Source of the DNA: Vesta saturnalis
Taxonomy: Eukaryota; Arthropoda; Insecta; Coleoptera; Lampyridae
Reading direction: 5' to 3'
Assembly (NCBI GenBank): GCA_036346205.1
Contig: JARFJB010002087.1
Span: 6,801,001 to 6,865,000 of the forward strand
Length of the DNA stretch: 64,000 nt
Shown here: positions 45,913-57,818 of the stretch, in pieces
Position numbering within the stretch: position 1 is the stretch's first letter
Layout of the letters: the number at the start of each line of letters is the position of its first letter
Made by a program: the position numbers and the translations under genes
Notes under the pieces: model-generated
What the model was told of the DNA's origin: nothing
The model's database searches: none
What the model saw: only the letters and a program-made list of their open reading frames with translations

Positions 45913-46800
45913 TCAGTCACTTGAGTGTCGCAGTGTTTCTACATTGTGCGGTCGTGCCATTTGTTGTATAGCAGCAATTTTATCAAGATCGGTTTGTAAT
46001 TCCCGATTGCCAACTACATGTCCTAAATATTTTAGAGACTTGTGACAGAACTTGCACTTTGCGGCGTTAATTTTTAAATTTGCTAGTCGAAAACGGCGAA
46101 AAACTTCTATTAAATTATTTAAATGCTTAGAGAAAGTCTCTTCTATAACGATTATATGGTCTAGGTATGCGAAAGCATGCGGATCGAGCTCAGGCCCGAT
46201 TATACGATTTAGCAATCGTTGAAAAGTAGCAGTGGCAGCGTGTGAACCAAAAGGCATAACTCTGAAATAAAATGGTCCCCTCGTCGGTACGGTAAAAGCA
46301 GTTAATGCTTTTGACGGTTCGGTTAACGGTATTTCCCAGTATCCATTTTTTAGATCGATACTGGATATGTACTTGGCTCGACGTAACTTATCTAGAATAT
46401 GGTTTATAAACGGGAGAGGGTACGCATCTTTAATAGAAACTTCATTGATTTTTCTGAAATCAATACAAAATCTCGGTTTTCCATCTCTTTTCTTTACTAA
46501 AACTACGGGAGACGAATATGAACTATCTGACGGTTCAACAATACCTTCTGCCAGCATAGACCCAATTCAGCGTTTATTAAACTTTGCATTTTTGGGTTTA
46601 ATGGTCGGTATCTTTGTTTATCGGTGTGTAATCCGTTAAAGTGATTTCATATTCAATTAAATTGGTAGTGCCTTGTATTGTTTGAAATTGGGCTAATTCC
46701 GTTTTTAAAAATTAATTTAATTTGGTAAGTTCGGTTTTAGATAAAGAGCTTAGCTTGTTATAATAATTAGACGGTGCTGTCGTAGTTACAGTTGGATTAT
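45913..46800 (-). pseudogene. Reverse transcriptase, YLDD box altered to YLDH
   Basis: The minus frame 45913-46557 has MLAEGIVEPSDSSYSSPVVL, KRDGKPRFCIDFRKIN, YISSIDLKNGYWEIPL (catalytic Asp in SIDL) and FTVPTRGPFYFRVMPFG. The active-site box is AYLDHIIVI instead of YLDDI. LKYLGHVV follows. Upstream to 46800, through a frameshift, lie IQGTTNLIEYEI and KYRPLNPKMQ, the usual lead-in. The frame ends at ETLRHSSD, where a deletion joins it to the RNase H remnant. Loss of the second catalytic Asp should abolish polymerisation. Confidence 0.9.
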
Positions 46801-46859
46801 TGTTTGCTGTAGAATAGAACATTGTGCTATTTAAGTTAGTTTAACACTGGTCACATTTA

Positions 46860-47172
46860 AGTATGGATCGGAGAGCACACGCTTAATTCCGGATGTGTAA
46901 TGCATGTCGGTGTTATAACTCGTGGTGGGGATTATTGGGGCTGGAAATCAATCGGCAGTAGAAGGGAACGTTTTTCCTCTCTAATATAGGCGGTGATTCT
47001 TCGGCGCAGGTCATTCATGGTTCCAATTGGTAATAATCCAAATTTTATGGCCTCCGGTTGTAGATTTTCCTAATTTAAGCGGTATATCCATCCCACTCTT
47101 CGGTCTTCTGTTTCCCCATCGGTTTCGGTCAGGACCTTGTCTAAATCTCCTTCTTCAATATCGAACATCTTC
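46860..47172 (-). pseudogene. gag N-terminal remnant
   Basis: The minus strand from about 47168 reads MFDIEEGDLDKVLTETDG, then ENLQPEAIKFGLLPIGT and NDLRRRITAYIREEKRS before breaking up. It resembles the short helical (SAP-like) N-terminus of some insect gypsy gag proteins. Capsid and zinc-knuckle regions are missing, so most of gag was deleted before the RT lead-in at 46800. Confidence 0.55.
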
Positions 47173-47208
47173 AAAAAATTAATATGCTACGGCAAAAAAT
47201 ATAATTAA

Positions 47209-47222
47209 CTGCTCGGGCGCCA
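47209..47222 (-). promoter_or_regulatory. Primer-binding-site-like sequence
   Basis: The minus strand reads TGGCGCCCGAGCAG five bases after the LTR end (tttaca). This resembles the tRNA-primer site TGGCGCCCGA.CAG used by several retroelements and fixes 47228-48707 as the 5' LTR of a minus-strand element. Confidence 0.75.
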
Positions 47223-47227
47223 ATTTT

Positions 47228-48707
47228 TGTAAAGGGGTTTTCGGTGGTGGCAAGCTCAGTGAGTACCAATACAAAAATTAAGACTCGTTTGAAAAATGTT
47301 ATTCAAAATATTTATAAGTTACGGTATTGATTGTATTTCGGCGGTTTGCGGAGAGCGGTTGCTCACACCAGGGGTTGTAAACGGATTCGGGTGCCACCCA
47401 AAGATAATAAAATGTCCAGGCGGTCTTTGGATCCAATCCTGAACGTATGCGGTTCCCAAACGGCTGTTCCTGGTCTCTTAGATCTTATCCTGTGGTAGAA
47501 GATGTACCTAAAACAAAGGTAAGGCGGACAGACGGCGGATACGGAAGTTGACAAAGGTCACAGTTCCCCTTGACAAACAAAATCCTTCACCAGTGATTAA
47601 TGAAAAATGAATGATTCTTAATAAATGCGAGCTCTATTAATTTACTCAAATTTCCATGATTACGATTTAAATAGAAGAGATGAGAGCAACTTTTTTACTA
47701 CTTGTATCAAAACAAATTAAATATGTGCTTATAGAGCGAGTATCTATTAATTTTAATTGTATTAATCAATTATAATTACTCTTTACCTCATACCCATTAA
47801 CAAAAGTGCAGCTTCGACCTGTGTACTTAAACACTTAAAGCAGTGAGAACGAAAAGATAAAGATTCGGCCGTAGCACTTGCCTATATAAAATATTAGAAA
47901 GGAGGACGGTTGGTATTCCCAGGTTTCCTATGATGAGGCAGCAGCGTCACAAGTTCTTTTAATTCAGATTAAATCAATTAATGAATTAATACTTATTTTG
48001 TCATATCAAAATTATTATTCGTGAAATAACGGAACGATTGATATAAAGTTTTGCCGGTTTCTACTAACAAAAAATACTTATTCTACAGAATGTTTTAATT
48101 AATAATTACGGGCACTTTTGTCTAGTTGCATCCTAAAAATTTTCAGAAGTCGGTTGCTTCTTGCACACGTTACCGATCGGAATGTATTATTAAAAATAGT
48201 TTTTTTACACAATGGGAATGAGATTACAATTTTTGTTGTAGTTGTTTACCTGGATAATGCAATAGAAATTATTGCAGGTTTAACTTTAATTATTTATATC
48301 GAAAATGTTATTTAACAATGTAATTTTCCAAGAAAGCAACTTATTTATAAGAACGGTGTTAATTATTAATTATTTTATTAATTAAAGACTTTCTTAATTA
48401 TATTGATCCGGTTTTAAATTCTATTTTGAATACTTTAGTTTACTTATCTCTAACTAATACTAATATAAAAGGTTATTAATGTAATTTTCCATTGAAAATG
48501 TGCGTTTTAATAGGAACTAAATTATTATTTGTTAAGCTTTATTTTTAAATCTTTTCAATTTTTGTTTATCAAAAACAATTTCATTTTGAATATCTAAACT
48601 TTAACATGATTTTTATTTGACACTCGCTACGAATCACGGTGCAACTATTTATACTACTTAATTAAATTCTTATCGATATTTAATGGCGAATGCTTAATTA
48701 ATTGACG
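47228..48707 (-). repeat. Upstream (5') LTR
   Basis: Partner of 42361-43774. Starts tgtaaagg on the plus strand, next to the primer-binding site. Its outer end at tgacg abuts tgtgtgcgtgcctgcg, a continuation of the GT-rich array. Confidence 0.85.
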
Positions 48708-48772
48708 TGTGTGCGTGCCTGCGTACGTGCGTGCGTACGTGTGTGCGTGCATGTGTGTGTATGTATGCTAGT
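48708..48772. repeat. GT/GC-rich simple repeat, far side of the split array
   Basis: tgtgtgcgtgcctgcgtacg and similar words to about 48772. Same character as 41886-42360, consistent with one array split by the LTR retrotransposon. Confidence 0.8.
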
Positions 48773-49600
48773 ATCTACGATAACTCCAAAACGAAAATAC
48801 ATACGTACTTAACATTTTGTAACTAAGCTTGTTTTCGTTTGGCTTAGAGCTGATTAGATTTTGGGAGAAATCCAGTGGCGTAGTGGGGGGGATTTATTGG
48901 GGGTAGTTTTTGGTTTTTATCAAACATTTCTAAAACAGCTGCATACTTAAAAGACCGGGATATGGACCTTATACATATTCATTATGTTCTATGCAATTTT
49001 TTGATATGACGCGTAATTTAGCGGAAAAAATTCCTAAAGTAGAATTTAGCTATTCAAACGTTACACTGCGAAAACAATTTTTTCATGGTCTATACTCGAT
49101 TATTATAAATATATCACTTTAGTATTTAAAAGCATAATGAATGTTTTTTAATTTATTAACAAATTCTTTATTTATCATCAAACTACTAATCTGTTTACTA
49201 TCTAATTTTATAACGATTTCTGCATTGATTGATTAGTTTTAATTTCATACATCCGGTAATTTTAAGGTTAAGAATGGGTTATCAATCATGTACTTTAGAA
49301 ATAATACTATATTAAATGGATTTTTATTAAATTTCAAAATAAATTTAAAATCATTTTCTATAGTTCCTATAATTTTCAAATTCATTATTTTTAGCATTAA
49401 ATGCATTTTTTCAATACCTATAGATTTTCTATATTAATTTTATAATTTCCACCGTAAACTATAAACATTTCTATACGCTGTGTGACGTCAGCACAAACAT
49501 TCATATCCAGCTTTCTGCATTACATATCTAACAAGGCTTGGTTGCCCAGAAGTAACGTTACACGTTTATACTTCTACCGCGCATCAACGTCTACGACAGC
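48773..49600. other. No gene recognised
   Basis: AT-rich sequence with a G run (gtggggggg near 48882). Nothing identified. Confidence 0.4.
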
Positions 49601-49604
49601 GGAA

Positions 49605-49780
49605 GTACCTCTTCAGCAGCGAAGGTAAAGGACGAAGGTGACCTCTTCAGCAACGACGAATAACGGGAAGTAGCTCTTCAGCGGCGGCGAAGAATCCATC
49701 AGACGCCTGAGAGTAACTTCTTTAGTAACGATGGAGAACCGGATGTAGCTCTTCAGAGGCGGCTAACCTGAATAAGAGAC
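49605..49780. repeat. Imperfect minisatellite around ctcttcagc
   Basis: The motif gaagta.ctcttcagc.gcg recurs at about 49610, 49649, 49675 and 49757, with diverged spacer. GC-rich relative to its flanks. Confidence 0.65.
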
Positions 49781-50370
49781 CTTCCTCATCAACAATGTCC
49801 GTATGCCCCTTCCCGCATTCCAACATCCCAGGATAGCTGTCACGTCTCTTATTGTCCAACATATGACCCAACCCCCTTGCTAACCTTAACATTGGCTTGA
49901 CGTCACTCAGGCGGAGACACGCCCTCCACTCTTTGGTCCGCCAACTGCAAACTTCCGTAGGGAGCGGAGCTAAATGTTCGTTGATTTGTGTGACGTTACC
50001 TTCTGGTATAGAATAAACATAGTCTTACTACTGCCGTTCATCCATCCCCTGGGGTTGACCGGGCTGAGAGTTCCTGCTGGTGGCACGTTATTGATATGTT
50101 GTTTAACATATATTTTCGGAGAAACCATGACTGGTGGAAAAATGTCCCATTTGCACATACTGTAACACAAGTTGTTATGAGCACCTCTTTCAACACTAGT
50201 GTCGCTGTTTAACGCATTTCTGAGCTACAAGTTTTTTAGGTTTTTGTACAGTCGTAGTACTAGTTTAATCTAAATTGAATATAAATTGTAACATTCTGGT
50301 AGTCTAATGCTTAAATTGCCGCATCCTTTCATAGAAAATATCAACCATTACTTTTCTGCAGAATTATTTT
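49781..50370. other. GC-richer unassigned sequence
   Basis: 49780-50110 is noticeably GC-richer (cccaacccccttgctaacc, ggcggagacacgccctccac) than its surroundings but holds no convincing frame. The overlapping 60-codon frames on both strands at 49970-50170 have no recognisable motif. Confidence 0.4.
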
Positions 50371-50713
50371 CATGCCACATTTCTGGTTCTACAATGTTGT
50401 TCCGTATAGCCATTTCATATGCTAATTTCTGGGTCTATTGAGCCATTATCGACTTTGCTGCAAGTTTTTAAGTATCAACACAAAATTGTTTTCTCGTTCT
50501 GGTTGAATACGTGCCTTTCACTGTAGTGTGGTTCCATTCATCAATTAGCAACTTCTCTTTTTTTTTAACACAGCGCTGTAAAGTTTGAAACTTGATTTCA
50601 TACTGAAGGGTAACACTTCGTAATGATGATCCCTTCAAAACTGCATCAACTGCAGCTCTAATATCTTCTGCCGAGAATGTCGCTCTACTACGTCGCTTTT
50701 ATTTACGAACCAT
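50371..50713 (-). pseudogene. pogo-like transposase N-terminus (HTH_psq)
   Basis: The minus ATG at 50713 gives MVRK, an in-frame stop, then KRRSRATFSAEDIRAAVDAV, LRSVTLQYEIKFQTLQ and RCVKKKEK. This is the Pipsqueak-type helix-turn-helix that starts pogo/Tigger transposases. About 100 residues can be followed before breakdown (TRTRKQFCVDT). The DDE domain is absent. It is an old truncated copy. Confidence 0.65.
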
Positions 50714-51204
50714 ATTTTCTGCAAAATATATTTAATTTAACATTGTATATTTAAACGGTGCTACAATGGTGGAGTGAAAAAATCAAAGTCAAAAATTCTA
50801 AACGCCTATATGCGGAAAAGTTGTCTACTGTTAAACCTAAATGTAGTGCAAAATTTCAGCTGAATAGGATTAACTCCTTGGCTGCCCCCATAAATTTAAA
50901 ATTTAGGTATTTTACAGGATTTGGCGGAAAACTTATAAATACAAACTTATTATCAGAATGAGCCTTATTTTGATGTAATAGTGTTAGATGCCTCTGAGCA
51001 CGTCCGAAATCTGATTTCTACCAACATAGTACCCCCTCTTCCGACGCACGCACTCAATGACTCAATTGAATCGACCTTAGTCATTGAATCAGTTTAGCTG
51101 CGTTATGCCTTTGAGTTAGACGTCTTTCAGTTAAGCGTTCCACTCATTCTAGATTGTTATATTTGTTTCATACTTTTTATTCGTGTTACTTAGTGCCTCC
51201 AAAA
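50714..51204. other. No gene recognised
   Basis: Upstream of the QAVER-family frame. A short frame at 50758-50961 has no known motif. A possible inverted repeat of gactcaattgaa/ttcaatgagtc type words occurs near 51055-51095. Confidence 0.4.
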
Positions 51205-53443
51205 ATGCCTCGAACGCGGTCAGACAATTTGTGCCCCGTGTTTGGTGTTCCTGCGGAATTTAAAGACAATGTGCTACCGACATATGCAGACGTTATGAGA
51301 TATTATTTGTATGTACGACAAGAACTTTTAACTGTGAATAAACAAGAGCCTGGTTTGACAGATGTGTGTTCGCGTTCGTCACTAATAAAGGATCTGAAAT
51401 GTTTGTGAGAAAAAAGTTCAGTTAGTACTGTAACGGACCAACAAATGTTACATAAGACAAAAGAGTACTATCAAAAATATCGTAATATTAAAAAGCGTGT
51501 AAAAAAAGACGGAAAATTAAGCTCTTCGGAAAAAAATTGTTTCATTTAGAAAATCAGCAGAGAAAACACTCTTCGATATTTCGTTATGTAAATGTAAAGA
51601 CTTCTTGATCTGTAAATGCAAAATTAAAGTTCCTGTAGCGGAAAGAGCTTTTTAACAGATCAAAGAACATCACGAAAAATGCTCATCGGAGGTATTGATA
51701 TTAAAGCAACCAAAATGCTTCATAAGAGGTTGCAACGTAAAGACAAAGACACGGAAAGAAGACAAAAGTTCCACTTGCAAGTTAGTAAGGACAAAATAGA
51801 CAATAAACGTTCTCCTTCTACAATGCAGCTTGTAGACACTTCAGTATCATCTAATGAATGCGACGAAGATACGGAACATGCAACGGATGAAAAGACTATT
51901 AATCGAGATTCTGCTTCAACTTCACAAATGAGAACTGAGCTTCCAAATGTAGCACAGGCTTGCGAACTGGTGTTTCTGATAGAGCAGCAGCAATTCTTAT
52001 AAATGCGGCCTTGAAAGATATGGGAATAATTAATAAGGACAATTGTTCGAAAATAGTAGATCGAAGCAAAATCCGAAGGGAAAGAATAAAAACACGAAAT
52101 CTGAAAAGGAAAGTTGAAGAAGGCTACTCTTCATCGGAATATAGAATTTACTTCGATGGTCGAAAAGATAAGACCTTAACTTTGATTAAAGAATCTGAAA
52201 GAGTAGCTAGGAAAACCATAACGGAAGAGCATGTTGTTATAATTTCAGAACCAGGATCCACTTATCTTGGGCATGTAACTCCAACATCAGGCAGCTCCCA
52301 TTCTATTAAAACAAGTATCTTAACTTTTTTAGAGGCAAATGTTAATATTTCAAAGATGAAAGCCATTGGTTGTGATGGAACAGTGGTTAATACGGGTTCT
52401 AAAAATGGTATCATAAAACAACTTGAAATTTCTGTGGGTCATTCCTTACAATGGTTTATATGTCTGTTGCACACAAATGAATTACCGTTACGTCATCTCA
52501 TCTATTACAACATTTGGATGGAAAAACAACCGGGCCTAAAGGCTACTCTGGAGAAATTGGAAAAATGTTGGAATCTTACGAGTTAATGCCTGTAGTAAAC
52601 TTTGAAAACATAGAAGTAACTTTGCCTGACGTTTCGGTGGAAGAACTAAGTACAGACCAACGGTATCTGTATGAAATTTGCAGTGGAATATTCAAGGGTA
52701 TTATTTCATTAAGCTTGTCAAAAAAGGATCCTGAAAGATGAGTCATGCCAGGTGGTTAACGACGGCAAATAGAATTTTGAGACTATACCTATGTCTCAAC
52801 AGAATTTCCATCGACTAATTTGAAAGTTTTAACAGAATATGTTATTAGAGTATACGCATTTGCATGGTTCGATATTAAAACGAAGTCATCGTGTCGATAT
52901 GGAAGTAAACATTTATTTACTATAATTAGAATATCTCGATTTCTGTCCGAAGACTTAAAGGCCATAATTGATTGAACTCTGCAAAGAAATGGATATTTTG
53001 CGCACCCAGAAAATATTTTGTTAGCAATGTTGGCTGATGATCGGAAGCATGTGAGAGAATTGGGCCTTCGTCGAATTTTGAAATGCAGACAAATGAAAGC
53101 AAAGGAAAATAGGGAATTTAAGATTCCTACATTAAATTTTGAAGCAGACGACTACATAGACTTAATTGACTGGCAATCAATTTCACTTACAGAACCACCG
53201 CTTACGGTTTCCATTTCTGATAATGATCTTAATGCAATGATCTTAGATGTACCTGACGAAATACGTATTTTAAAGTATACCTGTCATTCCCAAGCAGTAG
53301 AACGAAATGTAAAATTGGTTACCGAAGCATCAGCTGCAATATGTGGCAACGAAGCACGAGATGGATTTATAAGATCTAGAATAACATCGAGGGACGCACT
53401 ACCTAAATTTGACACAAAAAGAGAATATTTTAAGGTATTATAA
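51205..53443 (+). pseudogene. QAVER-motif arthropod multicopy protein, broken
   Basis: The ATG at 51205 (MPRTRSDNLCPVFGVPAEF) begins about 745 codons broken by several stops and frameshifts. Blocks in order: DVMRYYLYVRQELL; Lys-rich middle (51679-52002); SDRAAAILINAALKDMGI; MKAIGCDGTVVNTGSKNGII; WFICLLHTNELPLRHL; LDGKTTGPKGYSG; DQRYLYEICSGI; WFDIKTKSSCRYGSKHL; RNGYFAHPENILLAML; RELGLRRILKCRQ; NFEADDYIDLIDWQ; and the C-terminal CHSQAVERNVKLVTEASA, RDGFIRSRITSR. I recognise these blocks from many uncharacterised arthropod proteins. CDGT (Asp), H in LLH and E in QAVER could be an RNase-H-fold catalytic set as in hAT-like transposases, which is inference. No inverted repeats were located. Confidence 0.75.
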
Positions 53444-53574
53444 GCTATTTTTGTAATACATTTTTAAATACAAGGGTGGGAGGATGGAGGAACTCGATAT
53501 GCAGCCACCTCCACGTGGTGAGTTCTAGGTTGTTTTCATATAGAAAACAAACGAGGAGCTCCATAAGAAATTCG

Positions 53575-53875
53575 CAAATATTATTTTTTTTTACAAATTT
53601 CTATGCCAAATGGGCAGCCAAAAATTTTCTCCTAGGAATCTCAAATTTTACGGAGATGTACTACATAATTTGTATTACTTTTTACGCGTATAGGCTAATA
53701 AATTAAAACCATTTCCTTTGGCAGGAGTTGGTTGAAAAATTGTCAAATAATAACATTTTTTTACAAATTTCATTACCAAATGGGCAGCCGAAGATAGCTT
53801 TCTACAAAGCTCAAATTTTGCAGGTGTAATAACACTTACCTTTACTTTTCCATACATAGGCTATTAAATTGAAGA
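53575..53875. repeat. Diverged tandem repeat, ~165-base unit, two copies
   Basis: 53575-53700 and about 53743-53865 both contain a T-rich run, tacaaatttc, ccaaatgggcagcc, a ctcaaattt..gg stretch and taggctaataaattaaa. Similarity is about 75% by eye. Confidence 0.7.
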
Positions 53876-54393
53876 AAAAAATTTTTTTTCATGTCTTTTC
53901 ACTCCACCCTAGACTACACAGTGAGACATGTACCACCGATTGTCTCATTGTGTACCAGAGTAGGTGTGCACTAACACAACCTCCAAAAAAAAAAATTCCG
54001 ATTGGCTGTAACTGTAGCCAGTTCGAACCTCGGCATGCTTGGGCTATGATAAAGAACTACATACCATATTTTAAGAGAGTTTAGTCAAATTTGATGAAAC
54101 TTCTATAGCATAAGCTTTATACACCTATATTTATTTCGAATCAATAACCACTGACCTTTAAAAACAACCATTCCTCTATGTTATTATAAGTTTTGCTATG
54201 AACCAATAAGTTCCAAAAATATGTAATTAAATATTAGTAATGATTTTTAACTGCATATTTACTTTCGAACTTATTGGCTCATAACGAAACTTATAATAAT
54301 TTATAACATTAGTCAAGTTGCTTTGATATGTGTAAATCTTTGAGATACTGCAGGCTCACATTCCATTATTATAACTAAATTGACTGTATTCTC
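53876..54393. other. No gene recognised
   Basis: AT-rich. An approximate inverted repeat of ttattataagttttgctatg (54180) and cataacgaaacttataataa (54281) could form a stem with a ~90-base loop. No gene. Confidence 0.45.
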
Positions 54394-54573
54394 ATTATAT
54401 TTAGAATTTACATCAGTTCTATATACATAAAGACGAAATTTACATCGATTTGGGCTGGTATCTCGATAGCTCAGTTGGTTAGAGCGGTACTCTAGCAAAG
54501 TACATGTAGGTTCAAATCTTATTCTAGCTAAACTATTTATTTATGTATTTAATAAAATTAATAATAATTTTTA
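54394..54573 (+). mobile_element. tRNA-like repeat, copy 2 (SINE/MITE-like)
   Basis: Matches 33514-33682 both upstream (atttagaatttacatcag, tacataaagacgaaattt) and downstream (tatttatgtatttaataaaa) of the tRNA-like core. It retains more of the tRNA than copy 1. Confidence 0.8.
54460..54529 (+). pseudogene. tRNA-like sequence with four arms, AGC in the anticodon loop
   Basis: Box A tagctcagttggttagagc is almost consensus. The D stem gctc/gagc pairs. The anticodon stem gtact/agtac encloses the loop ctagcaa, which would read AGC (Ala). The T arm gtagg/cttat still pairs with wobbles around ttcaaat (box B ggttcaaat). The acceptor 5' arm ATCTCGA no longer pairs well with TCTAGCT. Probably a pol III promoter-bearing repeat, not a functional tRNA gene. 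Confidence 0.6.
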
Positions 54574-56560
54574 ATTCCTTTATATTTTCAACGTGTACGT
54601 TCAATTGTGTACCATGTCTCGTTGTGAACGACTCTCCCCTACTACTTCTGTTCAAAAAACTTACATATTAACTACTTGTTATCTATCGTTCCTGGACTCA
54701 TGTATTAACCGACTCTTTTGGGAATATCCGCATTTAAGATGGCCTAAACAATCGATATAGCATAAACGTGTTGCATATCAAACAACTTTAAAGTATTTCT
54801 AATTATGTGATGTCTCGTGTGGTATTAACCAAATTACAAACTAGGTTTTATTTTTTAATAAATTAATGTTTAAATAAGCTTAACACGTAATGTTTCACTT
54901 ACAGTATACCTAATGCTTTTAGAAGATAATTTGACCTTAATCTAAAATTCCAATAAAAAAGCTTTTCTCATAATGCTAGAAAAGTAAATTACATAAATAC
55001 AATTCATCATGTTGGTGTGCAAATGCACATAGCTGCTGAATATTTCAGTTAACTTCATTTAAGGCATTTTCTGTTTATGCTCGTATTTCATCCTGTTTTT
55101 CTTTCCTCATCTCCTTATACATATTTAATATATCGGCATGAAATTGCACGCGCTTCTGGTTATTCCGGACCGGACAGAGTGGTCAACGCTTTCAAGCTAC
55201 TGAAACCATTGCATCGCCTCGTCTCTATAACATCCAGTACTGACCATAAACAAGGGAGCCTTTATGCCCGCCTTCCATTTAACGATACCGCTTCAAATTA
55301 TTGTTATTATATTTTATGTGTCTAACCTGACCACTAAATGTAATTTAATGCTAGTTGTGCGGTAAAGAGCAACATTTTACTAAACTCTAAATTTATAGTT
55401 GACAATTTTATTATTGAGTAAATATAACAGAAATCAATCAAATTTGCTATCAACAAGTACGGTACCTAAACCTATCTATTATTAAACAAGAACTGACAGC
55501 CTAAATGAGGTCAATGATGTCGGAAGAATTGCGAGGTTTAACCCTTTTCAATGTGTCAATATCAGGTTCATTAATTAGTTGCATAGTCAGCAATATTTAA
55601 TGCCATTTTTTTAAATTGCCAAGCATCCTTTTCGTATAATGAAAAATCACTAACCGTTTATCTGAGACTAAAATTGCTAGGTACGATACATTTTAAATGT
55701 CATTTGTATCTATTAACAATCTAAAATAATTGAACTGTCTGATAAACCGTAATATAATGATATAAGGCCGGAAGGGTGATTATGCAGTTAGGAAACGCAG
55801 AAACACAATTCGTGTGGCAACTTGCTGACAAAATACACGGACACTTTAATTAAAGCAGATTTTTACCATAATTAGTATGATAAGAGCGTTTTTGTTTCTA
55901 ATAGTTATTCTTGTTATTACTTAAGGTAGCAGTTGAAATATTGAATAGAGTCAATAAGAAGAAATATCTTAAAGTTCATAATAAGACCAACCATAATTTA
56001 ATAAAAAACAAGCATTTGTTGTATTTTGCCAACAATTAGAGAAAAAGTTCAAATTTGAAAATACAAATTGGTATAGAAGCTCTTGAAGAATATATGGAAA
56101 TCTTTATGTTATGATTCGGCGAGTAACAGATTTTCAAATCATACTTTTGCAATTTATTGCGCTATTGTACATTGGGGTTTACCTACCTCAACTGTCGGAA
56201 TGTGCGTAATTAAACTTGAAGTGTCCGAGCACTTAAACATTTATATATTAAACAATTACACTGTATCATAATTAATAATAGGTACGTATGATGAAAAAAT
56301 ACATATGTCCAACCACGTTATAAAGGACTGTTTATGACAGTTTTGCGGCTATAAAGCAATGCTTAGTAAAGCAAGAATAAAAATAATATTTATTCAATGA
56401 TTCTTTTCAATAATGAGCCGATCTCAGATTTTGACGTTTTCAAATAAACTGTCATAAAAATGTCATTGAATTAATTTTTTTTGTTACTTAGCCAAATTTA
56501 GCAGTCGAACATAAAGCTTTGTATGCATTTCCTCCGTAATAGGACTTTGTTGAACTAGCC
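54574..56560. other. Long AT-rich region without recognised gene
   Basis: About 2 kb with only short frames. The frames at 55077-55325 and 56083-56271 lack any motif I recognise. No repeat of other parts of the window found by eye. Confidence 0.45.
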
Positions 56561-56701
56561 CTCTCTATGGACATACTCGCTACGCTCGCTCGGCTATAAA
56601 CCGATTCAATAAATTCTGTATTATAAGTGTTTTGTAACTGTGGTTTCATATTAGTTCAGTTGATCGGCCTATTACCACAGTTTTTGCTTTTTGACCTCGA
56701 T

Positions 56702-56733
56702 GTTTCGGAACCGGACTCTGCTTCCGTCATCAG
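56702..56733 (-). ncRNA. Hammerhead-core-like motif, third occurrence
   Basis: The minus strand reads CTGATGA, one base, stem ggaa / ttcc with a ten-base loop, then GAAAC. Same architecture as 9449 and 17134 with another stem. It lies about 170 bases before a long AC-rich array. Confidence 0.35.
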
Positions 56734-56905
56734 GCTTAGTTCTGAGAAAGACTGTTTTCGCACTTCAGTCGAATTCATATGCTATAATTTTCTCCCAAGC
56801 ACTTGACTACCCTCAGATCCGAACTTTGGTACCATTCACTTACGAGTCTTACACCTTTAGTGCTAAGCCACTGAGTAATCCAATTTATATTTTCTAGAAC
56901 TCATA

Positions 56906-57738
56906 CACACACACGCACGCACGCACGCACGCACACTCGCACGAACGCACGCACGCACCGAATCAAACTCGCACGCACGCATGCACGCACGCTCGCACGC
57001 ACACACTTACACACGCACACTCGCATACTAGCACACGCAAACACTCGCACACGCGCACACGTGCACACACGCACACGCACACACGCACACGACACACACG
57101 CACACACGCACACACGCACCACGCATCACGCACGCACGCACGCACTCACCACGCACACGCATCACGCACGCACGCACGCACACACCACACAGCACACCGC
57201 ACACCGCACAGCACACACGCACACACGCACACACGCACACACGCACACACGCACACGACACGCACACAGCACACACGCACATGTACACACACACGACAGC
57301 ACCATCGCACACGCACGCATTCACGACCACGCATTCACGACACTCACACACGCACACTGCATCGCACCACACACAACGCACACGACACATGCACAGCACA
57401 CACGCACGCACGCACACGACACGCACCATCACGCACACACGCACACGCACACGCACACACCACACGCACGCACGCACATTCACGCACGACACGCACACAT
57501 CACACACTGCACACCGCACTCCACACGCACACAACGCACACACGCACACACGCACACAGCACACGCACACACGCACACGCACACACGCACACGCACACAC
57601 GCACGCATCACACGCACACGCAACACGCACACGCACACATGCCACCACGCACACGACACACACACATGCCACACGCCACACACACGCACACCCACACGCA
57701 CACACACGCACACCACAACCACACACACGCACACACAC

Positions 57739-57784
<46 letters not shown>

Positions 57785-57818
57785 ACACCACACCCAGCCA
57801 CACACACACACACACACA

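Larger units (their letters stand above)
42361..48707 (-). mobile_element. Ty3/gypsy-type LTR retrotransposon, internally deleted
   Basis: Two long direct repeats (42361-43774 and 47228-48707), both starting tgtaaagg on the plus strand, flank a minus-strand gag remnant, RT, partial RNase H and integrase. A primer-binding-site-like sequence follows the upstream LTR. GT-rich repeat sequence on both sides shows it inserted into a microsatellite; the repeat hides the target duplication. At 6.3 kb with most of gag and the RNase H core missing, it is non-functional. Confidence 0.88.

Noticed and set aside
54460..54529. Functional tRNA-Ala(AGC) gene
   Set aside because: The acceptor stem no longer pairs well and the same core occurs, deleted, in a repeat at 33.5 kb.
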